A program made the translations under genes and the position numbers. Under the pieces are notes generated by a model, which saw nothing but the letters and a program-made list of their open reading frames with translations, was not told where the DNA came from and ran no database searches. Of a DNA stretch of 64,000 nt, positions 33,433-44,988 are shown piece by piece. Every line of letters starts with the position of its first letter. Position 1 is the stretch's first letter. The stretch covers positions 101,106,001-101,170,000 of the forward strand of contig CM060881.1 of assembly GCA_030762935.1 (NCBI GenBank). The letters run 5' to 3'. The DNA comes from Hymenopus coronatus. Lineage: Eukaryota; Arthropoda; Insecta; Mantodea; Hymenopodidae.

Positions 33433-34439
33433 TAATAAACAAAAGTTTAATTAAACTAGTTTATTCGAGGGTAAAATAGATAAAGTACAAAAAACATATA
33501 TTCTACTCCAAAAGGGATACTAAATTGTGGAAATCCTCCATAAATTACTTCTTGGTGCTTAGGGCACTTCTGTATTTTGAAATTTACTCTTTAACTTTAT
33601 ATACATGAATAATCATTTAACTGTAGGCACATTACTTGTTTTTAAATCAAAATTTAAATTTTTTCTGCGATATACTTCAGCTCCACTTCAGAGACATTTT
33701 CAAAGCTTCTATACTCTCTGCAGTAAGGAGGCAAAGTTAAGGGGAAATTTCGCTCTAAAAATTAATACCTATGCTAAATATGGCTGCTTCTGCAAGCCAT
33801 TTGGTTTATTTATTTATTCAAATATATAATAGGTTATTTCTAAGATTTTTCTTTAAAGAGATTTTTCTCTAATATTTTCTACCAGATCGGTTTTCTTAGA
33901 AACTGTCGAGGTAAACTCAATAAAAAGTTTGGAGTAATAAAAACAGCACCTTGATGCTTTTATCGAAATACATTTATATTAATATGTTTATTGATTAATT
34001 TTTGAAAAAAATAATAGATACATTTAAAAAGATACCATTATAAATAAACTAATTATAGATATTATATATACATATATTCTGTAAACTTTTACAAAAAACC
34101 ATGAACTGGTTTCTGAGATAAAACATCATAAATCTAGCAAATTTAAATCTGACGGGACAAGTCTATTCTTAATGAAAGCTCAAATTCAATACCCAAATTT
34201 GTGACTTTACACTTAATGTAATAAAGCATGCCAGTCAAAATCCAACACTGTGGCCCTTGTCTTGAGGGTAGGAGATTGTTTATTGGGATGAAGTATGGTT
34301 GGGATCTGTGTGCCCGAGACCGCTACGATAACCATTAAGACCCAACAGGAACTCTGAAACTCGGTAGAAGCAGCTCTGGCAGATCCTCCAAGATAGGGGG
34401 TGTTAGCATAGGCTGAGAACTCTATCTGTAAAACTCATT
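33433..34439. other. No recognised feature
   Basis: AT-rich, with a 74-residue plus-strand frame at 33605-33829 that resembles nothing known. Confidence 0.35.
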
Positions 34440-34720
34440 GTTACGTTTCCATTTTTAAGGGGCAAAAAAAAGTCGAACGGACTTACGGAATGGGCACAAA
34501 GTAAATGAAGGAAGAACGATTGCCACATAATATTATTAGGACAGCTCCTGGAGAAGAAAATGCGGGGGGGGGCATGCTTGACATGGATGGATGAAGTTAA
34601 TAAAGCTATGCACAGAAAAGGATTGAAAGAACAATGGTAGAATAGAACAATCTTGAGAGGTGCAACAGTAAGTAAAGAAAACCACTGAAATGTGGAAATC
34701 CTGCACAACAATACTAAAAC
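34440..34720 (+). pseudogene. LINE pol C-terminal fragment
   Basis: One frame at 34575-34637 reads WMDEVNKAMHRKGLKEQW before a stop. Preceding pieces in other frames give a Pro/Gly/Arg-type linker. The pattern W.D.V...M...G....W is the C-terminal signature found after RT in many LINE polymerases (RPR..W.DEV). Only this end is preserved and the clade cannot be told. Confidence 0.55.
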
Positions 34721-34724
34721 TTCT

Positions 34725-34945
34725 CACCCGGAGGTCCTAGGTTCAATTCCCGGCTGGGGCGGGGAATTTTTCTTTAACCAGAAGTATTCCCTAACTCCCA
34801 CAGAGTCTGGAAGTATGTATGTGAGAGTGAATGTGTGCGTGTTTGGGGAAATAAAATAGTTTAAACCCAACGTAAAACTACAGACGAGTTGTTTCTAATT
34901 TGAAGCCCCCGGTATGACCTTAGATATTAAAGGGGGCTATATAAA
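34725..34945 (+). mobile_element. tRNA-derived SINE, TTTAACCAG family, copy 1
   Basis: The head has B box GGTTCAATTCCCGGCTGGGG, then TTTTTCTTTAACCAGAAGTA, CACAGAGTCTGGAAGTATG, GAGAGTGAATGTGTGC, TTTAAACCCAACGTAAA and GAGTTGTTTCTAATTTGAAG. Other copies lie at 47515 and 50108. Confidence 0.75.
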
Positions 34946-35563
34946 TGAAAAAAAAATACTAAAACATTAAAAATGGCCTCCTAGAGTATAAAATTAGCCA
35001 CTTCACCTATAAATTATTTATATATGTACTAGACATCATGGTTCACTAAGTTTTGCACACGTGAGGGATTGACTCAAGGTTTCTACTTACAGTATCGTGA
35101 TTAAACGAGCCTATTGTACAATCTCTTGCATAATTATTTGGCTAAGAACGTAAACGATTAAAGCAGGGCTGTGTTAAGAATTTTAAACGCTTTTAAAACT
35201 TGTGCAGCTTTCTGCCTTGAGTCAGATAGAAATCACAAGACAAACACAAGTTCGGAGAACTGCGCTTTCTTGGCAAACTTCTTGGTTATGCGTAACTTTT
35301 GGCTTCCTGAATTCCATTTGTTACTTTCCCTTTCATCATCACGTTCGGTTAGGGACATTTCTCTTGAGACCCTGTGAAAATGTGCGAGGCTCAGGTGTGG
35401 ACCTAAACTATTCAAAAGTCTTTCCCAAAGATGCTGAGTTATTCTAAAATAAAGGCAACTTTGAAGAAATCATTGTAATGGAAATAGTAACAAGAAAAGA
35501 AATGTCGCCTGTTGATTAAACTATTGAATTCCACAGACTCGGTATGCTAAGTGGCACATTTTT
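34946..35563. other. No recognised feature
   Basis: Overlapping 60-80 residue frames on both strands at 35171-35450 are shadows of each other, without known motifs. Confidence 0.35.
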
Positions 35564-35757
35564 ACTTTCTCTAACACGTACTAAATAGTAGAGAAGGTAT
35601 TGCATTTCATCTAAAAGTTCAACATTGAGATTTGGCCTGAAATAAATAGTTTAAGCTCACTGAATCCCCCAAAATATATTTTTTTAATAAAAGTACGCGG
35701 GCACATATGCATGTATGCATGTATGTATGTGTGTATGTATGCAATACCTAAAAACTA
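35564..35757 (+). mobile_element. Family H 5' fragment
   Basis: ACTTTCTCTAACACG hairpin region through an ATGT-rich patch (35705-35742), then a switch to a reversed copy. Confidence 0.8.
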
Positions 35758-36085
35758 CACGAAAACAATGTAAATGACATAATTTGTGTGTTTTAACGAG
35801 ATCTACATTTTCTGTATACTACGTTTTTGTCTATGCAGTTATACAAAATACAGCAAAATTTGTTTATAATAAAGAAGTCTGCAGATGATATTACCAGAAA
35901 ATTGAAGATATACATTTTTTTGTTATTTTAATATTTTTAATTTTTAAACAAAAGTGTTGGAGCAATTTTTCAGAAAATCGAAATTTTAGAACTTATTTCC
36001 ATGTAAAGGGTAGTTTGGGGTGGGGGGATTTTCCTCAAAATCTTTGTGTCGCATCCTTGGAAGATACTATACTTGTAGGTATTTT
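35758..36085 (-). mobile_element. Family H internal fragment
   Basis: Reverse blocks TTGTGTGTTTTAACGAGATC, CATGTAAAGGGTAG, GGGGTGGGGGGATTTTCC and CATCCTTGGAAGATACT. It ends at a tRNA-like sequence. Confidence 0.82.
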
Positions 36086-36104
36086 ACTTATGAAACAAAG
36101 TACA

Positions 36105-36189
36105 CGCAGAATGTGGGACTCGAACCGCCGACACGCTGGAGGTGATAATGGAACATGAAATTAACCAGTTGAGCTACAATCATTCTGCG
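36105..36189 (-). repeat. tRNA-like sequence (SINE head or tRNA pseudogene)
   Basis: CGCAGAATG and CATTCTGCG pair as a 9-bp closing stem. Inside, minus strand, are TGTAGCTCAACTGGTTAA (A-box-like) and GGTTCGAGTCCC (B box). The D and anticodon stems do not form properly, so a functional tRNA is unlikely. Confidence 0.6.
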
Positions 36190-37109
36190 TTAAAACTTGT
36201 AGATATAGTGTCCCACATGTCTCCCTCTCCGCTTCTGATCTCTTTATAACTGTTGTGGACCCCTTTTTGTAGCCTTCATTCATTATAATTTGTGTTGCAG
36301 ATAATATGACAACGATCCTATTGATATAACATGTACTGTAACAGGAGTTTGGGGGCATGATTTTGGAATGGACGTAACTATTGCTGCTAAGGTCTATTTT
36401 CGGATGAAGAGCAAGCTAGATTTACATGGTTACTAAAGGGCGACAAGCACGGTAATTTCGACCTTATTACTTTTAGAGCATGAAGTGTTGCCTATCTCCA
36501 AACATAATAAGGAACAAGTGAACCACCTTGTATATGATATCTGATTTCCGCTAAACTTAAGGAAATCAGATGAGGTACAAAGTTTATAATTGTATGGAGT
36601 TTTGTGTTACAATCTATGTACTATTTGTTTTATTGGCGTTTGTCAAAGTCTGTTTTCATAAGACCATGGTTAGCCATTTTTGCATGCAGTCTTTCATTTT
36701 CAGCTGTAGTTGCCTCCATCTTTCTCTGCCGTTTATGTCAGTTTATTAGATTTTTCGCAGCCTGACGTGTGCAATATTTTTCGATCGCTAAATTACAGTT
36801 TCTCTAAATGAGCAATAACTTTTATGTATCTTAGAAAAATTAAACTGCACATAATAATGCATGCAATTGCTGTCTCATACTAGAACGGGCCACTTTAACC
36901 CGCAGCTTCTGAAATTACTTCTGGGCAGTTAATGTTCTGCCGCCTGCTTTATTGAAATTTTACTGTTCCGCACTTATGGTTTTGCTAACACCAGAGCTTA
37001 ATTGAACCACTTTTATGGAGAAATGTTGTTAATTTTGTTAGATCACTTTTTAATTTGAGAGTAGCCTTTTCAAGCACTTGCAGCTGTTATATGTACATCC
37101 CTGTCTTTT
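36190..37109. other. No recognised feature
   Basis: No open frames or shared repeats seen. Confidence 0.35.
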
Positions 37110-37836
37110 ACTTTCTCTAGTCTTATGTACAATCACATGGTAGGTAGAGAAGGTATTGTATTCCGACCAAAAATTTGCTATCGAGGTTTCTCCGGAAATA
37201 TACCTTTAGACCTACTGAATCTCCCCCCCAAAAGCATTTTTAGAAAAAAGGACATCGTGTGTCTGTGTGTGTCTAGATAGCATAGCATATAAACAAAAAT
37301 ACTGTTAACTATCAAATTTGGTGTTTAAGTTTAGTATCTTCCAAGCATGCAACACGAAGATTTTCAGGAACATGTCCCCACCCCAAACTATCATTTATAT
37401 GGAAAACATTTTGAGATGTTTGTTTTCCTCAAAAATGGCTCTAACGATTTTGATTAAATGCCACACATAAAATATATTTACATGGCAAATAAAATGTATA
37501 TTCTGAGTTAATTCAGCATAGTCCCTGAAATCCTCTTCATTCTGAGTGACTTTTGTATAACTGGTAAACCGTATGAGATAGACAAAACTTACTCACCAAA
37601 CGTAGATCTCGTTAAACCACACAACACCTATATGTCATATCATTTTTTTTGTGTGTAGAGTTGACCGTTTTTGAGATCCTTATTATTGGTTTCAATTTTA
37701 AGCTTCTTAAACGTTTCTCAAACGAGAGATCACCTTTCGTTTCATCTCTCTTTTATTTTACTTCTGGGCGTTCAAAGTGAATCAAATTTCAATTGCTTTT
37801 CACATAGCTACCGACGTTTTGAAATATTTGACTATT
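37110..37836 (+). mobile_element. Family H copy, 3' end missing
   Basis: Starts ACTTTCTCTAG with a hairpin variant. All blocks run to the GAAATATTTGACTAT segment, where similarity stops before the terminal repeat. Confidence 0.87.
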
Positions 37837-37859
37837 TTGTGTATTGAAAAAGCACTTAT

Positions 37860-37920
37860 GGTCTGATGAAGGTCAATGTATGTATGCTGTTATTTCAATA
37901 AATACACTCATTCATTCACA
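37860..37920 (+). mobile_element. Probable LINE 3' tail
   Basis: TCAATAAATACACTCATTCATTCA resembles, in shorter pieces, the reverse of 40181-40205 (TCAATAAATAC...ATTCATTCA). AATAAA plus an ATTC simple-repeat end suggests a LINE 3' terminus. No coding part is attached. Confidence 0.4.
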
Positions 37921-37963
37921 TTTTTTTATCCTTGAGATTAGCACGAAAAAATCTAAAATTATA

Positions 37964-38260
37964 CCAAGCGGCCCTACTACCCCGTATTTGATGTATGGAA
38001 ATATCCATTTGTGCGTTGAAGGAGTTGCAGAACTCAGCGGGGCTAATTTAAGTCAAAACTTGCCAGTGGAGTACTGGTGAGAGTAAATTTCACTTTATAC
38101 GTCTTGCTATCAGCGGAAATTGTAAGGTGTAAAATGATGGTCGCTCTCACGCATTCCTGCACTGGAGGGTTTTAACATGAAATAGCGCCGTTGAGTTCTG
38201 CAACTGTTATAATGCACTAAGGGATATCTCACGCCAAAACGGGGCAGTTGAGTCACCTGG
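37964..38260. mobile_element. TA-flanked palindromic MITE, copy A
   Basis: 297 bp between TA dinucleotides. Left arm: CCAAGCGG...CCCCGTATTTG...TTTGTGCGTTGAAGGAG, then GTTGCAGAACTC. The right arm is its inverse: GAGTTCTGCAACTGTT, AATGCACTAAGGGATATC, AACGGGGCAGTTGAGTCACC. No coding capacity, so it is a non-autonomous Tc1/mariner-type element. Confidence 0.82.
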
Positions 38261-38826
38261 TATGATCTTTCATAATGAAGAGATTCTAAACACAAAGAAG
38301 TTTTAAACTCAATATTTCTTTTTTAACTGATGTTACGTTATGAGGTTTCACAATTGTTACCGAGATAATTCGATTACTTACAAAGAATTTCAAGCTGGAC
38401 GATATATGCACAAATAATGGTATCCATGTTTTCCATCAACGGTGGACGGCGAATTGGAAAATATTCTTTTAACGAGTAATGACGCATGCTGCAGCAGTTA
38501 ATCAAGTGAAATGGTATCCAGGAGAATAGAACTGTTTCAAAGAACCAAGAAGCGCTCTATCTGGGTTTTAGTAACTATGAACTCCATGTTACGGAGATGG
38601 ATTCTAATGAAGATAAGCTAGCTAATTAGCAATATGGAAACTGACAGGTTAAGAAGAAGCGTCTTAATGAAGTCAGATATTAGAACGTTAACGAATCAAT
38701 AGACGTCAAAGTAGGTGTTGGGCTGGCTGGAAGGAAAATTGCACAAGAACGTTATAAGATCCTTATTAAACGAAAGGATTGGTGCATAGATTCACGATAT
38801 GTGCTACTTTTCGTAGAACGCCATGC
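38261..38826. other. No recognised feature
   Basis: No coding or repeat signal recognised. Confidence 0.35.
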
Positions 38827-39748
38827 AAAAAAAATCTGTATTCCAGTTACATGTCCTTCTCTTGCTGTTCTACAAAAATACTTTCTGTACAAAAGATTAT
38901 TCTTTAATCTACATCATTCTAATCGAGATAAACATTAACAGAAATGGTCTTGTTACGTAGTTCCTTCTAATAAGTAGGAAAATAAGGGTAAAACCAGGCT
39001 AAAGCGATAGCCAGATCTTTTAAAAGCCGGTCGCTAAGCGAAACAATTGAAATTCGGTACTCTTTGCTTGCTAGGAGTAAACAGAAGAGAGACGAAAAGA
39101 AAGATGTCTTCAGTTTGAGAAAAGTTAAGTATCTTAAAATTGAAACCAATAACTTGAAATATCTCAAAAACGGTTAACTCTATAAAAATGTATTTTACAT
39201 AAATTGCCTGTTTTAATGAGATCTACATTTTTGTATTACATTTTTGTCTATCTCTTACGGTTTACCAGTTATGTAAACGTTATAGAAAAGTCATCTGGGA
39301 TGAAGAAGTCTTCAGAGGCTATTCCCAGAAAATTCAAGCTATACATTTTGTTTTTCATAAACATATCTTATATGGCATTTTAATAAATATCGTCAGAGCA
39401 TTTTTGAGAAATTCGAACTTTTCGTAAAATATTCCACGTAAAGGATAGTTGGGGGTGGGGGCATTTTCTTGAAAATCTTCATGTCTCATCCTTAGAAGAC
39501 ACAACTTAAATACCAAGTTTGGTATTGAACCAACTTTTCGTTTTTGAGCTATGCTGGCCACAGGCACACATACATACTACACACACAAACAGAAGCCTCG
39601 CACACGTGGGCATGTCTATAAAATACTTTTTTGGATTCAAGGGGTCTCAAAACACGTATTTCCGATGAAATCTCGTTGCCCAATTTTTAGGTGCAATACA
39701 ATAGCTTCTATATCATTATGTGCATTGTACAATCGGGCTTAAGAAAGT
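38827..39748 (-). mobile_element. Near full-length family H copy
   Basis: Reverse copy of 922 bp. It has a diverged 3' terminal hairpin on the left, a GGGGGTGGGGGCATTTTCTTG block, a CA-rich patch at 39564-39590, and the remnant 5' hairpin ending AAGAAAGT. Confidence 0.87.
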
Positions 39749-40180
39749 AAACATGTTTACGTGTTACTGTTGATAAAATATTGATTTTACCTTTGAAAAC
39801 TGACATGGTGTGTGTAATAAAAGTATTTGAGATCAACAGCGAGTGTTTTGTTCTGAAATAATTTTATTAGTTTCCTTTTAGAACACTCCATTAATGCTTT
39901 GCAATATCCGATAGAAATGATATTGTGTAAGTTTTGAAGCAAACAAGGTGGAAATTCCTGAACTAATTTTTCATTAAATTTCTCGTAGATTACAAACATG
40001 CGGAGTTTGATATATTGAAGTGTTCCTGGAAACTGTGGCTGTTATTCAATCTTTCACAAAGTTAACCTAAACAAACGAGAATAGCAATCCGCTAGGAAAC
40101 AACCGTTGTGTTACATGCTCATACCTTTTTCACCTTTCCTTCAGCAGACTATTATTATAAAACGTTATTCTATATTAATG
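39749..40180. other. No recognised feature
   Basis: A 70-residue minus-strand frame at 39787-39999 is unrecognised. Confidence 0.35.
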
Positions 40181-40560
40181 AATGAATAAGAGTATTTATT
40201 GACATAACAATATCATACAATGAACTTCAACAATAGCACGGGCTCACAGACCGTACGTGCTTTTGTAATACATACTAAAAAGCAATATTAAAACGACAAA
40301 AAGTTAAAAGAGTAAACACGAAAATAAAAAGACAAAGATATTCAAATACAGCAATTTAAATTTATAACACAGAGTACACCTTATTCAGAAGCATAAATGT
40401 ATCCTTTTATAGCAGATTTATACACATAAAATAAATATATACACATAATATGTATGCAATACATAAAACCATAACACAACAATGACCAAAGTATGACATT
40501 AAAATATATGTATGTAAAACATTGTACTCACTTTTGTTTAGTTGTTCTTATCCCTATTGG
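40181..40560 (-). mobile_element. Probable LINE 3' UTR and tail
   Basis: On the minus strand AATAAA is followed by TACTCTTATTCATTCATT, an ATTC-type simple tail, and preceded by a GC-richer GTACGGTCTGTGAGCCCGTG segment, as in many LINE 3' UTRs. No RT frame remains. Confidence 0.4.
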
Positions 40561-40599
40561 CCTCTCAGATCCCAGCTGTCTTGTCTTAAGTATTGCTAC

Positions 40600-40745
40600 T
40601 CGAGATAAACATTTTCATAAATGGTGAATAAGGGAATATAGTAGGCTTAAGTGCTAAGAAAATCATTCAACAGAGAGTTGTTTTGTAATGACTTTAAAAT
40701 TTCATTCGCCTTCCATGACTAAGAGAAAGAAACTTTTGTGGTTGT
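40600..40745 (-). mobile_element. Family H 3'-part fragment
   Basis: Short reverse segment with CTCGAGATAAACATT, GAATAAGGGAATATAGTAGGC and the GACTAAGAGAAAGAAACTT block. Confidence 0.6.
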
Positions 40746-41010
40746 ATTTCACTTTTCAACTAGGTAATTATACAATAGTAAATTGTGATACAAGGGTGGG
40801 AAGTTTACTGTTGCAGAATCGAGGAAAATTACGAAATTCTGCAATGCACTTGACACACGTTAGTCGCATACTATTTTTTGGATGATGGGCATTAATATTA
40901 ATTAAATTTTAGTAATAGCATTAAATTAAAACATTGGTTGGAAGTAAATACTTTCTATCAGAAAGAAATATTTGATACTTGTTCTGTAGCTTTTCATTGT
41001 TTTTTTTTTT

Positions 41011-41457
41011 ACTTTCTATGTACCATGTACATAGTGTATAGGGTTGGTATTGCACTACACCCAAAAAATCGACATTGAGACGTTTAAGGATTCCCTGTAT
41101 ATAAAAAATTATAAAAAGGTCCGTGGTGCGTGTGTGTGTGTCCATGTGTCTGTGAACACGATAACTCAAAAACGAAAAGTCGCTAAAATACCAAAATTGG
41201 CATATAAGTAAGTTGAGTATCTTCCAAGGATGCGACACAAATATTTTGAGGAAAATCTGCCCACCTTAGCTACTCCTTACATGGAAAAATTTACGAAAAT
41301 TTTTATTTTCTTAATAAATGGCTCTAACTATTTTGATTAAAATACCGTATGTTAAAGATATTTACACGACAAATATAATGTATATCCTGAATTTTCTAGG
41401 AATAGCCTCTGTGGACACCTTTATTCTTGACAAATATTGCTGGATTTTTTATAATTA
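41011..41457 (+). mobile_element. Family H 5' half
   Basis: Starts in a run of T at ACTTTCTATGTACCATG with hairpin. It continues to CTTGACAAATATTGCTGGA and ends at the border of the 41458 repeat. Confidence 0.87.
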
Positions 41458-41670
41458 CGATAAGCTAGAAGTAAAGAGGTCTCCTATATTTTCCTAATGG
41501 TTATGAGGGCAGGATTCCTCATCCATCTTGGGATGACATCGTTTCTGAAGAACTCAACTTTCAATTTTGTTATCCGACGTTCTGTACTGGAAATGGTCGT
41601 ACTTTTTGATAGATCCAAGGAGTGAGATAATCCCACATGTTCTATAAAAAGTTAATGCTACTATGTATAT
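41458..41670 (+). repeat. Unclassified repeat, left part of the H-occupied site
   Basis: GATAAGCTAGAAGTAAAG through AAAGTTAATGCTACTATG is closely similar to 44693-44950. The sequence is continued at 42525-42560 on the other side of a family H copy. Confidence 0.85.
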
Positions 41671-42524
41671 AAAAATCTGATGTGTTCCATTCACATGACT
41701 TTCTCTACATCTCTACAACAAATTATTGTTAAAAAGCTTCTATTTACTTCATGCTATCGAGAAAAAAATAGCAGAAATATTCTTATTACTTGCTTCCTTG
41801 TAAGTACAAGCGAAATAAGGGAATACCATAGGTTAAAGTGATAGTCAAAAGCTTGGTGCTATGTGACTGAGGTTTCTTTGTTTATATGAACAGGAGTTGA
41901 CACATTCCTGTCTGAGAAAAGTATACATTTTTAAAGGTGAAATCAAAAACGTGGAATAACTCAAAAACGATCAGCTGTACAAAAAAAAAAAGAAATGTAT
42001 ATAACTAAATTGTGTGTTTTAACGTGCTTTACATTTTTTGTGTGGTAAGGTTTTGTCCATCTCTTACCGTTTAGCAGTTATGCGAAATTGCGTAAAATTC
42101 ATCCAGAATAATATAGTATTCCCAGAAAATTCAAGATATACATTTAATTTTTCAGCTAAATATTTTTAATGTATGATATTTTAATCAAAATCGTTAGAAC
42201 CATATTTGAAAAAATCAAAAATTTTCGAAAAAAATTCCATGTAAAGGATAGTTTGCGGGATTTTTCTCAAAATCTTCGTGCCGTATCCCCAGAAGATACT
42301 AAACTTAAATACCAACAAAATAACTATTTTGTGTATTTTACCGACTTTTTGTTTTTGATTTATCGTGTTCACAGTCACACAGACACGGATCTTTTTCTGA
42401 AAATGCTTTTTTGGATACAGAGGACCTTAAAACATATATTTCCGGTGAAATCTCGGTATCGAATTTTTGGATGGAGTGCAATATCTTCTCTATACACTAT
42501 GTACATAGTACGTGTAGAGAAAGT
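41671..42524 (-). mobile_element. Full-length family H copy in a defined insertion site
   Basis: Reverse copy, 854 bp, AAAAATCTGATGTGTTCC at the left and ACTATGTACATAGTACG...TAGAGAAAGT at the right. Flanks match an uninterrupted paralogue at 44693-44988, which fixes its ends to within 1-3 bp and shows no target duplication. Confidence 0.93.
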
Positions 42525-42562
42525 AAGAATTTAGGTAACATTTCTAGAATTTCATCGCTCAA
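42525..42562 (+). repeat. Unclassified repeat, right part of the H-occupied site
   Basis: ATTTAGGTAACATTTCTAGA and CGCTC match 44955-44985. Confidence 0.8.
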
Positions 42563-42655
42563 ACAAACCGTAACAGATAGACAAACATTTACTACACAGA
42601 AAATGTAGACCACGTTAAAACACATAGTTTATGTTATATACGTACAAAGGTAAGA
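42563..42655 (+). mobile_element. Family H internal fragment
   Basis: AAACCGTAACAGATAGACAA, ACTACACAGAAAATGTAGA and TTAAAACACATAGTTTATG blocks only. Confidence 0.75.
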
Positions 42656-42720
42656 GTTAGTGTACAATATATTGAAGAGGTTAAAAAACTGTTTTACTTA
42701 CCACACCTGTGCTTTTTATT

Positions 42721-42832
42721 TCCATATCAATGTTGCGATTTCTTTTGTTTCTACAGCAACCATTTTAGATGGGGGACTGTTTACTCACATGCAGTAACAA
42801 CAACATATGTTAGCAGTAGAAATAAGTACAAA
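42721..42832 (+). repeat. Unclassified repeat, paralogue at 54141-54250
   Basis: ATCAATGTTGCGATTTCTTT, ATAG/ACAG-CAA, TTAGATG-GGG, GTAACA and AGTAGAAATAAGT occur in the same order in both places. Confidence 0.65.
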
Positions 42833-42865
42833 GTTCAAAAGAGTTTTGTACCTTAAATTGCGTGA

Positions 42866-43470
42866 TTTAACGAAAAATTTTAGAACAATGCCCATGTATG
42901 TGTGTGTGTGTGTGTGTGTGTGCAGCTTAGCTCAAAAACGAAAATTTGGTTAAATACCAAACTTGGTATTTTAGTTCAGTATCTTTCAAGGATGCGGCAC
43001 AAAGATTTTCAACAAAATCCCCCGCTTCAACTATGGAATATCTTTCGCAAATTTGCATTTTCTCAAAAAAAAAAACAACAAAAAAACTAAAACACAATTA
43101 ATTCCATATATTTTTTTCTTTAGAGTTGGCCGTTTCTGAGATATGCCATATTTTAATTTTAAGCTACTTAAACTTTCCTAAAGTGGGAATTCAACTTTAA
43201 TTTAATCTCCTTTGTTTTACTATCGGGAATACAAAATATATCCGAATCTCAATTCTTGCACATAGCGATAACTTGAAAAAGATTTGACTGTCGCTTTAGC
43301 CTAGTATTTTCTCTAATTTTCGTTCTACTTACAACAAAGCAAGTAATAAGACAATTTCTGCTAATGTTTGTCTCGATTAGTATGACGTAAAAAGAATAAT
43401 GTTTTGTAAGAATACCTTATTTGTGGAGCAGCTAGAGAAAGCCATGTATATTGAAAAAATCAAATTTTGT
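42866..43470 (+). mobile_element. Family H copy, both ends damaged
   Basis: Enters at the ATTTTAGAACAATG block upstream of a TG repeat (42899-42922). It has the AGCTTAGCTC, CCAAACTTGGTATTTTAG and CTTTCAAGGATGCG blocks and a deletion spanned by an A-rich run at 43067-43095. It ends CTAGAGAAAGCCATG...AAATTTTG. Confidence 0.85.
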
Positions 43471-43477
43471 TTTATTT

Positions 43478-43660
43478 TTGAGTCTGCTGACACACACAGA
43501 CACGCACACGTATGACACACCCCACACAAAAGTTCTTATTTTAGCGGTTGTTTTTAATTCTTAGGGTGTCAAAATGTGTATTTGATGTGAAACCCTTACA
43601 TACATTCTTTGGGAGGAAAACTACTTTCTCTATTTATTATACGTAATAGAGCAACAAAGT
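43478..43660 (-). mobile_element. Family H 5' fragment
   Basis: CACACACAGACACGCACACG patch, the TGTATTTGATGTGAAA block and the 5' end TCTCTATTTATTATACG...AACAAAGT in reverse. Confidence 0.75.
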
Positions 43661-43700
43661 AAAATCAAGTCTCGTTCATTTACATCCTTAGTGCTTTTTT

Positions 43701-44416
43701 ACTTTCTATGTGTACAACATTTTGATCTCGAGAATACAATACAATGCAATACGTCGGAAATACACATTTTAGGCGTTTGCATATAAAAAAAAATGTGAAC
43801 ACGATAATTCAAAAACGAAAATTCGGTAAAATACCAAACTTTGTACTTAGGTTTAATATATTTCAAGAATGCGATACGAAAATTTCGAGAAAATCCCCAA
43901 ACCCCTAACTACTCTTTACATAGAAGAATATTCTAAAATTTAGATTTTCTCAAAAATGGCTCTATTTTGATTAAAACACCACATATTAAAGATATTTCCA
44001 TGATAAATAAAACAATAAATATATATTGAATTTTCTGGAATAGTCTCAGAAGACCTCTTTATTCGGATGAATTTTTCTGAATTTTGCATAACTGGTAAAC
44101 CGTAAGAGGCAAAAACTAAAAGATGTAAATCTCGTTAAAACACAAAATTACATTTTATTTCATGGAGTTGATTATTTTTCAGATTTTTATTGTTATTAGT
44201 TTTAAATACATAAACGTTTCTCATATAGCAATTTATCAACTCCTTACTATGCACCGAATCTGGGGGTTTAAAAGATTTGACTATTGTTTTAGCCTAGTGT
44301 ATTTCCTTTTCTTCATTCTACTTAGAAGGAAGCAAGTAATAATGCTTCTGCTAATGTTTATCACCATTAATATGAAGTAGATAGAAGCATAAGCGTTTTA
44401 ACATACTTTATTACAG
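43701..44416 (+). mobile_element. Family H copy, 3' end missing
   Basis: Starts ACTTTCTATGTGTACAAC. Blocks run in order to TTTATTACAGAGCTGC, and the terminal repeat is replaced by other sequence. Confidence 0.86.
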
Positions 44417-44692
44417 AGCTGCTTCTTGTAGTTGTATATACGATCACATAATTTGGGTATTCATCACAAAAAGCGAGCTAATAAATGAAACCAAGAAGAG
44501 AACAGACTGTAATAGAAATGTAATAGTGGTTTTCCACATGATATCCGTTGTAGAAAGAGTCAAATTCAATTCCAAAGCCTCCACCTTTTGAACTTCATTT
44601 CTTTGTCCGTCCTCTCTTTTTCTTTGTGCCTTTTTCCTCTTGGCTCACTTGATTATCGAAGACAGATACCTTACTTTGAAGGATTCGGTTTA
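44417..44692. other. No recognised feature
   Basis: Short unassigned sequence before the unoccupied-site repeat. Confidence 0.35.
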
Positions 44693-44988
44693 TGGTTTTC
44701 ATTCTTTTTGATAAGCTAGAAGTAGAGAGGTCTGCTATATTTACCTGAGGGAAAACACATTTTCCTAATGGTTATGAGGGCAGAATTCCTCATCCATCTT
44801 GGGATGACATCCATTCTAAAGAACTCAACTTTCAATTTTGTTATTCGACATTCTGTACTAGAAAGGGTCGTACTTTAATTTTCATTGATGGATACAAAAA
44901 GTGAGATAAGCCTATATGTTCTATAGAAAGTTAGTGCGACTATTTATATCAACATTTAGGTAACATTTCTAGAATTTTATTCGCTCTA
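44693..44988 (+). repeat. Unclassified repeat, unoccupied paralogue of the 41458 site
   Basis: GATAAGCTAGAAGTAGAG to TTTTATTCGCTC is continuous here. The same sequence at 41458-42562 is split by an 854-bp family H copy at TATAT/AA. About 40 bp at 44722-44760 are absent from the other copy. Confidence 0.85.

Noticed and set aside
36105..36189. Functional tRNA gene with 9-bp stem
   Set aside because: D stem is broken (GCTC without GAGC) and the anticodon arm does not fold. Better explained as SINE head or pseudogene.
41011..41457. Second filled/empty site pair using 44670-44700
   Set aside because: Only a CATT-T run and GATAAGCTAG are shared on the left side, too little flank to claim paralogy for this 5' H fragment.
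41671..42524. Family H as an ordinary cut-and-paste MITE with terminal inverted repeats
   Set aside because: The inverted partner is not terminal at one end, there is no target duplication at the defined site, and copies are joined head to tail. These do not fit a DDE-transposase MITE.
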